From contig CAMBOI010000001.1 in assembly GCA_945869265.1 (NCBI GenBank), forward strand, positions 1-64,000: DNA of 64,000 bases, read 5' to 3'. The notes beneath the pieces were generated by a model that was not told the origin of the DNA, ran no database searches, and was given only the letters and a program-made list of their open reading frames with translations. The translations under genes were made by a program, and so were the position numbers. Shown in pieces: positions 50,316-58,502 of this stretch. Positions within the stretch are counted from its first letter, which is position 1; the number at the start of each line of letters is the position of its first letter. The stretch comes from an uncultured Prevotella sp. GTDB lineage: Bacteria > Bacteroidota > Bacteroidia > Bacteroidales > Bacteroidaceae.

Positions 50316-51836
50316 ATGAGTTTGACCAGTATTATAGGCAAATTTTTTGTACCTCGACAGCAAGAACTGGAGAGGCATAACGACGAGGGCGAGGCAATGC
50401 AGAGACATGTGCTTGCCACACTGCTCGAGTCGGCCAACGACACTGAATACGGAAGGAAACACCTTTTCGACATAGCAAAGGGACAGTATGAGGGATTTAT
50501 TGCCCACACTCCTCTAAACACCTACGAAGAGCTCAAGGGCGACATCGACCGAATGAGACATGGAGAGGCTGACGTGCTATGGCCGGGGGTGGTGAGATGG
50601 TATGCCAAGTCGTCGGGAACAACCAACGACAAGAGCAAGTTCATACCCGTGAGCCGACAGGGACTAAAGGACACTCACTATCGAGGAGGACAGGATGCCG
50701 TGGCGATGTATCTCGCCAATAATCCTAAAAGCCGACTCTTCGACGGAAAGGCACTTATTCTCGGGGGAAGCCATTCGCCCAACTACAATGTGGCCAACAG
50801 TATCGTTGGCGACCTTAGTGCTATCCTTATCGAGAATATTAATCCGTTGGCTAATCTCGTCAGAGTGCCCAAGAAACAGACGGCTCTCATATCCGACTTC
50901 GAACTCAAGCGCGATCGTATAGCACGCGAGACGATGACTAAGAATGTCACCAACATCAGCGGTGTGCCGTCGTGGATGCTCTCCGTGCTGACAAGGGTGA
51001 TAGAACTATCGGGGAAAAGCCACCTTGAGGAGGTGTGGCCCAATCTCGAAATGTTCTTCCATGGCGGCGTGGCGTTCACACCCTATCGCAAGCAGTATGA
51101 GCAGCTCATCACAAGTCCCAATATGCACTATATGGAGACATATAACGCCAGTGAGGGATTCTTCGGACTGCAAAACGACCCAAGCGACAAGTCGATGCTC
51201 TTGATGCTCGACTATGGCGTGTTCTACGAGTTCATACCGATGGACGAGTTCGGACGCGAGAACCCTACGGTGGTGCCTCTGTGGGGAGTGGAGACGGGAA
51301 AGAACTATGCCATGGTGATCTCAACGTCAAGCGGACTATGGAGATATATCATTGGAGACACAGTTATGTTCACGAGCGTCAATCCATATAAATTCTTAAT
51401 CACCGGCCGTACTAAGCATTTTATCAATGCCTTCGGTGAGGAACTCATTGTGGATAATGCCGAACAGGGACTTGCATACGCCTGTCAGCAGACAGGGGCA
51501 CAGGTGCTCGAATATACCGCAGCTCCAGTGTTCATGAACGAAGAGGGAAAATGTCGCCACCAGTGGCTCGTGGAATTCAGTAAGGAACCGGATGACTTGG
51601 CTCTCTTTGCCCAAGCACTCGACCGACGACTTCAGGAAATCAACAGCGACTATGAGGCGAAGAGATATAAGAATATCACTCTTCAACCTCTCGAACTGAT
51701 AAAGGCCCAACCAGGACTCTTTGAGATGTGGATGAAGAAGCGAGGAAAACTCGGTGGTCAGAACAAGGTGCCGAGACTGAGCAACTCGCGCGAGTACATA
51801 GAGCAGCTGTTGAAAATGAAGAATGAAGAATATTGA
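50316..51836 (+). CDS. GH3-like acyl-acid ligase fold protein
   Basis: 506 aa, similar to the GH3 auxin-promoter family, an ANL-type fold named after plant enzymes that join amino acids to acyl acids. Visible family blocks: YAKSSGTTNDKSKFIPVS (ATP loop), FFHGGVAFTPYRKQYEQL, MHYMETYNASEGFFGLQND and LWRYIIGDTVMFTS. Substrate in bacteria is not known to me. The start is the ATG at 50316; a TTG at 50292 lies in the promoter. The final codons are made from an AATGAAGAAT repeat. Confidence 0.85.
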   Translation: MSLTSIIGKFFVPRQQELERHNDEGEAMQRHVLATLLESANDTEYGRKHLFDIAKGQYEGFIAHTPLNTYEELKGDIDRMRHGEADVLWPGVVRWYAKSSGTTNDKSKFIPVSRQGLKDTHYRGGQDAVAMYLANNPKSRLFDGKALILGGSHSPNYNVANSIVGDLSAILIENINPLANLVRVPKKQTALISDFELKRDRIARETMTKNVTNISGVPSWMLSVLTRVIELSGKSHLEEVWPNLEMFFHGGVAFTPYRKQYEQLITSPNMHYMETYNASEGFFGLQNDPSDKSMLLMLDYGVFYEFIPMDEFGRENPTVVPLWGVETGKNYAMVISTSSGLWRYIIGDTVMFTSVNPYKFLITGRTKHFINAFGEELIVDNAEQGLAYACQQTGAQVLEYTAAPVFMNEEGKCRHQWLVEFSKEPDDLALFAQALDRRLQEINSDYEAKRYKNITLQPLELIKAQPGLFEMWMKKRGKLGGQNKVPRLSNSREYIEQLLKMKNEEY

Positions 51837-51859
51837 ATTAATTCGTCATATTTGATACA

Positions 51860-53827
51860 TTGAAAGATTTAAGATACATATTACCACTTGTCATCATGAT
51901 GATGATTGCCGGATGTGCCAGAATGGGACAGCCCGACGGGGGATGGTATGACGACAAACCGCCACAGATTATCGCCACCACACCATCTGACAATGGAACG
52001 GGGGTGAAGGATAAAAAAGTGGTCATATATTTCGACGAATATATTAAGGTGGAGGATGCCACAAACAATGTGGTAGTGTCGCCCCCTCAACTCGAAATGC
52101 CCGAAATAAAAGGTGCGGGAAAGAAGATCGTGGTGGAACTGAAAGACAGCCTCAAGGACAATACCACTTACACCATCGACTTCTCGGATGCCATCACAGA
52201 CAACAACGAGGGTAATCCTCTCGGCAACTACACCTTCACCTTCTCCACAGGAGCTCAGGTGGATACAATGGAGGTGTCGGGCACTATCCTAGATGCCAGT
52301 AATCTCGAACCCGTGAAGGGTATCATGGTGGGACTGTATGCCGACCTTGAGGACTCGGCCTTTTACACCAAACCCTTGCTGAGGGTGGCACGTACCGACA
52401 GTCGTGGGCGATTCATCATTCGCGGTGTGGCTAAGGGCAAATATCGTGCCTATGCCTTGCAGGATATGGATGGCGACTATAAATACAGTCAGAAAGGAGA
52501 AATGATTGCATTCTCCGACCGTATCATCGAACCTACATGCGGTCCTGACACACGACAGGACACCATTTGGCGCGACTCTCTGCGTATAGACACAATCATT
52601 CGCCGTGGATACACCCATTTCTATCCCGATGATGTGGTGCTAAGGGCATTCACAATGCCGCTCACCGACAGGTATATGATAAAAAACCAAAGACAGGAAC
52701 CCGAGCGACTGGAGTTCTTCTTCAGCTATGGCAGTGATTCGCTGCCCAAGATGAAAGGACTTAACTTCGATGCCGACAGTGCCTTTATCGTGGATGCGAA
52801 TCCGAAGAAGGACACTATCACATACTGGCTTCGCGACACGGCTCTCATCAATCGCGACTCACTGGAGATAGAATATTCATATCATATCACTGATACTCTC
52901 GGACAACTCGTGCCACAGACAGACACACTCTTGATGGTGCCAAAACTACCTTTTGAGAAAAGGCAGAAGATGCTGGAGAAGGAGATGGAGAAATGGCAAA
53001 AACAGCAGGACAAGCTAAAGAAGAAGGGTGAACGCTATGACTCGGTGTGGCTGCCCAAACCGCTCGACATACGAGTGACGGCTCCATCATCTCTTACCCC
53101 CGAGAGCTATCTCTATTTCACTATGCCAGCTCCATTGGCACGCTGTGACACGTCGATGATTCATCTGCAAGCTAAAGTGGATACACTATGGGTGCCGCAG
53201 AAATTCGACTGGCAGCCGAGGCCGCAGTCTATCCTCTCTTATAGACTTGAAGCTGTATGGACACCAGGAACAGAGTATCAGTTGGAGATAGATTCAGCTG
53301 CCTTCGAAAGCATTTATGGCATTGTGAACGACAAGATGAAGAGCAGTCTGAAATGTAAGTCCGAAGAGGAATTTGGCACCCTCGTGGTGAAGATTTCAGG
53401 ATTGCCCGACTCCACAACGGCTATTGTGCAGTTGCTCGACAAGTCGGATATGGTAGTGAAGGAGGCAAGGACACAGGATGACGGTTCGGCTGAGTTCTAC
53501 TGGCTCAATGAGGGTAAGTATTACTTGCGCGCATTCATTGACCGCAACGGCAACGGCATCTGGGATTCGGGCGACTTCTACAACGCTCTGCAACCCGAGG
53601 AGATGTATTATCTGCCGAAGGTGATAGAGATAAAGGCCAACTGGGATATCACCACCGAATGGAATATCAATCAGACAAGGCTCGACCGACAGAAACCGTT
53701 GGAGATAACCAAGCAGAAACCCGAGAAGGAGAAACAACTGAAAAACCGCAACAAGACAAGGGCGGAACAGTTGGGCATACCATTCGACAAGATACCATCG
53801 GAGGTGAGAACGGCTGTCACAAAGTAA
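51860..53827 (+). CDS. Ig-like domain lipoprotein
   Basis: 655 aa. A signal peptide ends in the lipobox IAGC, so Cys19 is the likely lipidation site. Residues about 34-128 form a Big_5/SbsA-type Ig-like domain (PPQIIATTPSDNGTGVKDKKVVIYFDEYI). A carboxypeptidase-regulatory-like fold may follow (SGTILDASNLEPVKGIMVGLYADLED). The start codon is TTG at 51860: the nearest upstream in-frame stop is at 51839 and no ATG intervenes before the signal peptide. Likely anchored in the envelope. Function unknown. Confidence 0.8.
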   Translation: MKDLRYILPLVIMMMIAGCARMGQPDGGWYDDKPPQIIATTPSDNGTGVKDKKVVIYFDEYIKVEDATNNVVVSPPQLEMPEIKGAGKKIVVELKDSLKDNTTYTIDFSDAITDNNEGNPLGNYTFTFSTGAQVDTMEVSGTILDASNLEPVKGIMVGLYADLEDSAFYTKPLLRVARTDSRGRFIIRGVAKGKYRAYALQDMDGDYKYSQKGEMIAFSDRIIEPTCGPDTRQDTIWRDSLRIDTIIRRGYTHFYPDDVVLRAFTMPLTDRYMIKNQRQEPERLEFFFSYGSDSLPKMKGLNFDADSAFIVDANPKKDTITYWLRDTALINRDSLEIEYSYHITDTLGQLVPQTDTLLMVPKLPFEKRQKMLEKEMEKWQKQQDKLKKKGERYDSVWLPKPLDIRVTAPSSLTPESYLYFTMPAPLARCDTSMIHLQAKVDTLWVPQKFDWQPRPQSILSYRLEAVWTPGTEYQLEIDSAAFESIYGIVNDKMKSSLKCKSEEEFGTLVVKISGLPDSTTAIVQLLDKSDMVVKEARTQDDGSAEFYWLNEGKYYLRAFIDRNGNGIWDSGDFYNALQPEEMYYLPKVIEIKANWDITTEWNINQTRLDRQKPLEITKQKPEKEKQLKNRNKTRAEQLGIPFDKIPSEVRTAVTK

Positions 53828-53848
53828 TCATCTAATGAATATAAGGTT

Positions 53849-54664
53849 ATGAACAGAAAGATTTTTGCAATATTGCTTGTGGTCCTGTTGGGAATGACAT
53901 CCCAGGCCAAGGCGCAATGTGGAATTGAGAATACCGCATTCAGTGCGGGAGAGTTTCTCTCCTACGATCTCTACTTCAACTGGAAGTTTGTGTGGGTGAA
54001 GGTGGGTTCGGCATCCATGAGCACGTCTAAATCGCGCTATAAGGGCAAGGGGGCTTATCGTTCAAGTCTGGTGACGCGTAGTGCAGAGAAATACGACAAG
54101 CTCTTCATGCTTCGCGACACTCTTCTGTCATATACCGACATGAATCTCTCGCCACTCTATTTCCGTAAGGGTGCGCGCGAGGGCGACAGATATTATGTAG
54201 ATGAGATGTGGTACTCATATCCCAACGGCAACTGTCAGCTGAAGCAGCACCGCATAGAGCATACGGGAGAGCACAAGTGGAAGGAGTCGGCTTACAAGGA
54301 TTGTGTGTATGACATGATGAGCATCTTCATGAGGGCGCGCAACTTCGATGCCTCCAAGTTCAAGGTGGGCGACAATATACCTCTGCCCATCAGCGACGCA
54401 AAACATCTGAGCAACTCATGGATAAAATACCAAGGCAAGGACGAGTTTGAGATCGAGGGCACTAAGAAGAAGTTCCGCTGTCTCGTCTTCTCGTTCATGG
54501 AGCGCGAGGACGGTCATAACAAGGAGATTATCCGTTTCTATGTCACCGATGATGCCAATCATATTCCCGTGCGACTCGACATGTTCCTGAAATTCGGTTC
54601 TGCCAAGGCCTTCCTCAAGGGATACAAGGGAGTGAGAAGCAAGATGACGTCATTGATAAAATAA
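53849..54664 (+). CDS. DUF3108 domain-containing exported protein
   Basis: 271 aa. A signal peptide cleaved near AKA-Q (about residue 22) precedes a DUF3108-like beta-rich domain (FSAGEFLSYDLYFNWKFVWVKVGSASM at the start, then RFYVTDDANHIPVRLDMFLKFGSAKAFLKGY at the end). This family is periplasmic or outer-membrane associated and often lies near lipid or LPS genes. Role not established. Confidence 0.82.
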   Translation: MNRKIFAILLVVLLGMTSQAKAQCGIENTAFSAGEFLSYDLYFNWKFVWVKVGSASMSTSKSRYKGKGAYRSSLVTRSAEKYDKLFMLRDTLLSYTDMNLSPLYFRKGAREGDRYYVDEMWYSYPNGNCQLKQHRIEHTGEHKWKESAYKDCVYDMMSIFMRARNFDASKFKVGDNIPLPISDAKHLSNSWIKYQGKDEFEIEGTKKKFRCLVFSFMEREDGHNKEIIRFYVTDDANHIPVRLDMFLKFGSAKAFLKGYKGVRSKMTSLIK

Positions 54665-54682
54665 ACACATAAAATCCTCATT

Positions 54683-55654
54683 ATGAAGAGAGCACTATAT
54701 ATTATCCTGTTTCTTGTCTGGTATCTCATCTCGTTGCTCCCCTTGTGGATATTATACGGCATGAGCGATTTCCTATATATCATTGCCTATGGATTATGGG
54801 GCTACCGCAAGAAATTGGTGCGCAAGCATTTGGCGGAGTGCTTTCCCGAGAAGAGTGAGGACGAGCGCAGGAAGATTGAAAGAGAGTATTACCACTGGTT
54901 TTGCGACTATATCGTTGAGACTCTCAAGCTGCTGACTATCAGCAAGGACAATATCAAGAGAAGAATACGCTTCGAGAATACTGATAGGGTTAAGCGGAGC
55001 TTTGACGAGGGGCGCAATGTTGCCCTCTATCTCGGACATTACTGCAATTGGGAGTGGGTGTCGTCAATACCCCTGCACTTCGAAGACTATCAAGACAAGG
55101 TGTTTTTCGGTCAGATATACCACAAACTCGAGAATGAGGCGATGGACCAGGTGTTCCTGAAACTGCGTGGACGCATGGGGGCAGTATCGATACCCATGGC
55201 AGAGACATTGCGCAAGGTTGTGGATATCCGCAGGCAAAAGAAACATTGGATAATAGGATTCATAGCCGACCAGGTGCCCATGTGGAACAACATCCACCTG
55301 TGGCTCGACTTCCTGCATCACGACACTCCCGTGTTTACCGGTGCCGAGCGTATTTCCCGCAAATTCGATTCGGATGTCTATTATATTGACGTGCGCCGTG
55401 AGCGTAGGGGATATTATGTGGCGCGCTTTGTTTTGATGGCAGAGCATGCCTCCAACTCGGCGGAGTCGGAGCTGACGCTCGAATATTTCCGTCTTCTCGA
55501 AAAGAGCATCCGTCGCCAACCCGCCTTCTACCTCTGGACACACAACCGCTGGAAGCGCACCCACGAGGAATACAATATCCGCTATGATGCCGAAACCGGG
55601 CGTGTGGATATGGGCGACCTCGAAGAGATAAAGAGGCGCAAGGGGATAGTTTAA
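54683..55654 (+). CDS. LpxL/HtrB-type lipid A acyltransferase
   Basis: 323 aa. An N-terminal membrane helix (about 4-24) precedes the acyltransferase domain. The catalytic HX4E motif is H119-YCNW-E124 (LGHYCNWEWV), typical of the late lipid A acyltransferases. IADQVP and IDVRRERRGYYVARF match later family blocks. It probably adds a secondary acyl chain to lipid A from acyl-ACP. The end overlaps the convergent fucosyltransferase-like gene by 4 nt. Confidence 0.88.
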   Translation: MKRALYIILFLVWYLISLLPLWILYGMSDFLYIIAYGLWGYRKKLVRKHLAECFPEKSEDERRKIEREYYHWFCDYIVETLKLLTISKDNIKRRIRFENTDRVKRSFDEGRNVALYLGHYCNWEWVSSIPLHFEDYQDKVFFGQIYHKLENEAMDQVFLKLRGRMGAVSIPMAETLRKVVDIRRQKKHWIIGFIADQVPMWNNIHLWLDFLHHDTPVFTGAERISRKFDSDVYYIDVRRERRGYYVARFVLMAEHASNSAESELTLEYFRLLEKSIRRQPAFYLWTHNRWKRTHEEYNIRYDAETGRVDMGDLEEIKRRKGIV

Positions 55655-56457
55655 ATGATATTCCTGAAAAGATGCTCAAACTTGTCGAAGGCTATTGAGG
55701 CTTTGGGATCGTGTATCCAATGGAGTGGGACGTCGTGATACATTGAGGCGACAAGTGAGAATGTGCTCGGTGGACCGATGATGTAGTCGCAATGTGAGAG
55801 CATACACAGGTCTTCGGCAGGATTGCCGTAGGGAATATGCACACTAATTTGTTCGTTTTCCGCATAATGTTGGATTCCCGACAAGTCGGGGGCATTGCCA
55901 CACACGTAAACATCTATTTCCTTGTCTTTATATAAGGTAGCGAAACTGCGTATAACATCTGCATATTGCTCGTCTGAATAATAATATCTGCCTCCATTCC
56001 ATGTCTTATAGTCGCCTCTGCGCACATGCACACCAAGTTTGATAGAATCAGGGCGCCTATCGGCATCCATCATCCCGATGGTCTTATTAGAAATCTTCTT
56101 GTCAAAAGAGAACAGATTGATTATTTCTTGCTTGTATTTGATAAACAAGTCATAGAATCTCACTTCCCATCCTTCTACAACAAGCCAATCGCGATGTTCG
56201 AGCAGGCTCATTGCCTCAGAGTTCTCCTTGGGAGAATGGAATCCTGCAACGGGCAGCACCCCCATCTTAGCCGCATATTTAGCAAATACATACACAAGAA
56301 AGTTGTGCCCTGCTGTGTGGCAGATATTAAAATACCTGTATTTATAAGCAAAACGCATTGAGATAGCCTTGCGTCCGTGCTCCCTTGCCCAGGCATACAC
56401 ATGTCCGTATTGCAGGATATTGTTGCACATACGTCCCTTATCCCTTACGAATATCAT
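55651..56457 (-). CDS. GT11-like (fucosyl)glycosyltransferase
   Basis: 268 aa. The GDP-sugar-binding motif HVRRGDY (144-150) and the N-terminal GRMCNNILQYGHVYAWARE, a degenerate form of the GRLGNQ motif, point to the alpha-1,2-fucosyltransferase (GT11) superfamily. The end has SHCDYIIGPPSTFSLVASMY, the usual acceptor/donor block. Sugar donor is not certain. Overlaps the upstream GT2 gene by 4 nt. Confidence 0.75.
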   Translation of the reverse strand: MIFVRDKGRMCNNILQYGHVYAWAREHGRKAISMRFAYKYRYFNICHTAGHNFLVYVFAKYAAKMGVLPVAGFHSPKENSEAMSLLEHRDWLVVEGWEVRFYDLFIKYKQEIINLFSFDKKISNKTIGMMDADRRPDSIKLGVHVRRGDYKTWNGGRYYYSDEQYADVIRSFATLYKDKEIDVYVCGNAPDLSGIQHYAENEQISVHIPYGNPAEDLCMLSHCDYIIGPPSTFSLVASMYHDVPLHWIHDPKASIAFDKFEHLFRNII

Positions 56458-57215
56458 GGCTTTGACTTGTTATTATTTTCGATGATTTTGGCTAATGTGG
56501 CAAATTTGTAGAATCCGTTGAGAACGGAGATTACAAAGCCAGCCATACCATATTTCCAACTCCCCTTGACGATATAGAAATGGAAGAATCTCCAGAAAGG
56601 GGAGAACAACAGCTTGACAACGCCCACTTTCTTTCCACTTCGCTTAATCACCTCATTGTCAGTATATTCATTCGTCTTCTTGATATATGTGGCAATACTG
56701 TCGTCGGCAATATGTATCATTGCGAGCTGCTTTTCTTTTTTGTCTATATGTTCCAGTTTGCCATTTACAGTCGGGAAGGTATGTACGTAAGGTGGCCACA
56801 CTGTTCCCTCTTTGATAAAGAATCTTAGTTGGTAGTCGGGATAACAGTAGGGCTTGCCCATGAAATAGTTCTTACGGGGAATGTATATTCCTTGGGGACA
56901 ATCTTGTGATGAAATTCTTTTGTATAAATAGTCCTTCAATTCAGTGGGTATCAGTTCGTCCGCATCCACTACAAGAACCCAATCGTGAGTTGCCGACTGT
57001 ATTGCAAATGTCCTTGCAGGTTCGGCACTCTTGTGCTCTCCCTTTGGGAAGGTCACAATCTTACATCCGTATCTTCTTGCTATGTCAAGTGTGGAGTCGG
57101 TGCTCTCCATGTCGCAAATGACAATCTCGTCGAAGTCTTTTACGGTATCAAGCACCTGTGTGAGCTTTTCTTCCGCATTGTATGTATTTATTACTACTGA
57201 TATTTTATGTTCCAT
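56454..57215 (-). CDS. GT2 glycosyltransferase (KdtX/WaaE-like)
   Basis: 253 aa. GT-A fold with VINTYNAEEKL at the start, DFDEIVICDMESTDST, and the metal-binding DAD at 84-86. It resembles the lipopolysaccharide core beta-1,4-glucosyltransferase group (WaaE/KdtX), which is an inference. Middle gene of the three-gene glycosyltransferase operon. Confidence 0.82.
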   Translation of the reverse strand: MEHKISVVINTYNAEEKLTQVLDTVKDFDEIVICDMESTDSTLDIARRYGCKIVTFPKGEHKSAEPARTFAIQSATHDWVLVVDADELIPTELKDYLYKRISSQDCPQGIYIPRKNYFMGKPYCYPDYQLRFFIKEGTVWPPYVHTFPTVNGKLEHIDKKEKQLAMIHIADDSIATYIKKTNEYTDNEVIKRSGKKVGVVKLLFSPFWRFFHFYIVKGSWKYGMAGFVISVLNGFYKFATLAKIIENNNKSKP

Positions 57216-57226
57216 AATATCTGCTG

Positions 57227-58042
57227 CTATTCCGGTTGTTTTTTGTTTATGCCGTATTCGGTACTTGTTTTCCGACTACATTTTGTCTGCTTCCTGATGT
57301 CGTTATTTAACTGCCAGTCAGCATCGTTTACATATGGCCTCTTATGGTCGAGATGCAGAACAATGGCACTGTATCTAATCTGCTTTGACTTGATACCTGC
57401 ATTGGTGAGCCGTTCGCCCAGTTCGCGGTCTTCCCCACCATATTTCATTCTTTCGTCGAAACCATTTGCTGCAATGATGTCCTTGCGCCATCCCGATGAA
57501 TTCATGCCGTTCCACGAAGCTCTTGCCGGTGTAATCATATTCATGAATTTGGCGAAAAGATTATTGCCAAACAATTTTGTGCATTTGAAAGTTGACTTCA
57601 ATCCGTTGCTTCTGAGCCATTTCAGACAGAAGGCTCTCCCGTCTTTAATGTCATCATATCCAAGCCGTTCACTTATATCCATTGGTAATTTGAAATAACC
57701 TCCCGAAAGAAAATATCCTTTCTCTGTGTATGTGGCATGGGTTTCGACGAAATCTCGTCTTGGGATACAGTCTTGGTCTGTAAATATGAGATAATCTGCC
57801 GTGGCTTTTTGTATGGCCTTGTTGAGGATAACAGTTTTCCTGAATCCGTTGTCTTCATGCCATACGTGCACCAAAGGCAACTTGTCGCAATAGGAATCTA
57901 TCAATCTGCGCGTATCTTCTCCCGAACCGTCATCCGCAATGATTATCTCGTCGGGCATGACAGTTTGGAACATATATCCCCAAAGTGTTTTTTCCAACCA
58001 CCTCGGATTGTTGTATGTAGATATTATAATTCCAATTTTCAT
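57227..58042 (-). CDS. GT2 glycosyltransferase with GT7-like C-terminus
   Basis: 271 aa. GT-A fold with IIISTYNNPRWLEKTLWGY, the aspartate pair ADDGSGEDT, and FTDQDCIP (D89, D91). The late GMNSSGWRKDIIAANGFDERMKYGGEDRELGERL block matches the Glyco_transf_7 C-terminal module. First gene of the operon, with a consensus promoter. Acceptor unknown; envelope polysaccharide or LPS is likely. Confidence 0.85.
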   Translation of the reverse strand: MKIGIIISTYNNPRWLEKTLWGYMFQTVMPDEIIIADDGSGEDTRRLIDSYCDKLPLVHVWHEDNGFRKTVILNKAIQKATADYLIFTDQDCIPRRDFVETHATYTEKGYFLSGGYFKLPMDISERLGYDDIKDGRAFCLKWLRSNGLKSTFKCTKLFGNNLFAKFMNMITPARASWNGMNSSGWRKDIIAANGFDERMKYGGEDRELGERLTNAGIKSKQIRYSAIVLHLDHKRPYVNDADWQLNNDIRKQTKCSRKTSTEYGINKKQPE

Positions 58043-58063
58043 TGATTAGTCGTAATTATGCTG

Positions 58064-58094
58064 CAAAGATACTTCTTTTCGGTCAATAAACAAA
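58064..58094 (-). promoter_or_regulatory. Promoter of the glycosyltransferase operon
   Basis: Minus-strand TATCTTTG (58064-58071) with TTTG (58091-58094) and a 19-bp spacer, 21 bp before the ATG at 58042. Confidence 0.65.
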
Positions 58095-58443
58095 GTAAAA
58101 GACGCAAATTCTTTACTTATTACGTTTTTTTCATCATAAAAGTATGGATTATGTCATTTTTGTGTAACTTTGCAGTCGAAATATGATGTTCATCCAAAAG
58201 AGGAGGTAAGATTATGGGGTAGTCCAAGTTGTTGCCGTATATGCAAAGTTATAAGATGTTTCCACCTGTTCCGCAACTTCCACCAACCCTTGCGGAAAGT
58301 AGATTATAGATTATGAGGATATTCAAGAGAATTGGTTGAATGGAGAGTGAAATGTATATGATGTTTTTTTCGGAATTAATTCCCCAAAAGTTATGATTAT
58401 TTCGGGAAAGTCATGCCATTTTACTGTTTTTTTTACTTTTCGC

Positions 58444-58474
58444 TTGTTCATCTCAGGAATAATCATTACCTTTG
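58444..58474 (+). promoter_or_regulatory. Promoter of the first LtaS-like gene
   Basis: TTG (58444-58446), a 20-bp spacer and TACCTTTG (58467-58474); ATG at 58503. Confidence 0.65.
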
Positions 58475-58502
58475 CGTTATCAATTCAACAAGATTATACA
58501 GT

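Larger units (their letters stand above)
58043..58502. other. 460-bp divergent intergenic region
   Basis: Besides the two flanking promoters it contains a lone TAACTTTG -7 box at 58165-58172 followed by no long frame. About 110 bp on is a perfect 8-bp hairpin (TTCCGCAA/TTGCGGAA, 58269-58297). A short transcript with no protein, or a leader, is possible; no RNA family is recognised. Confidence 0.4.
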
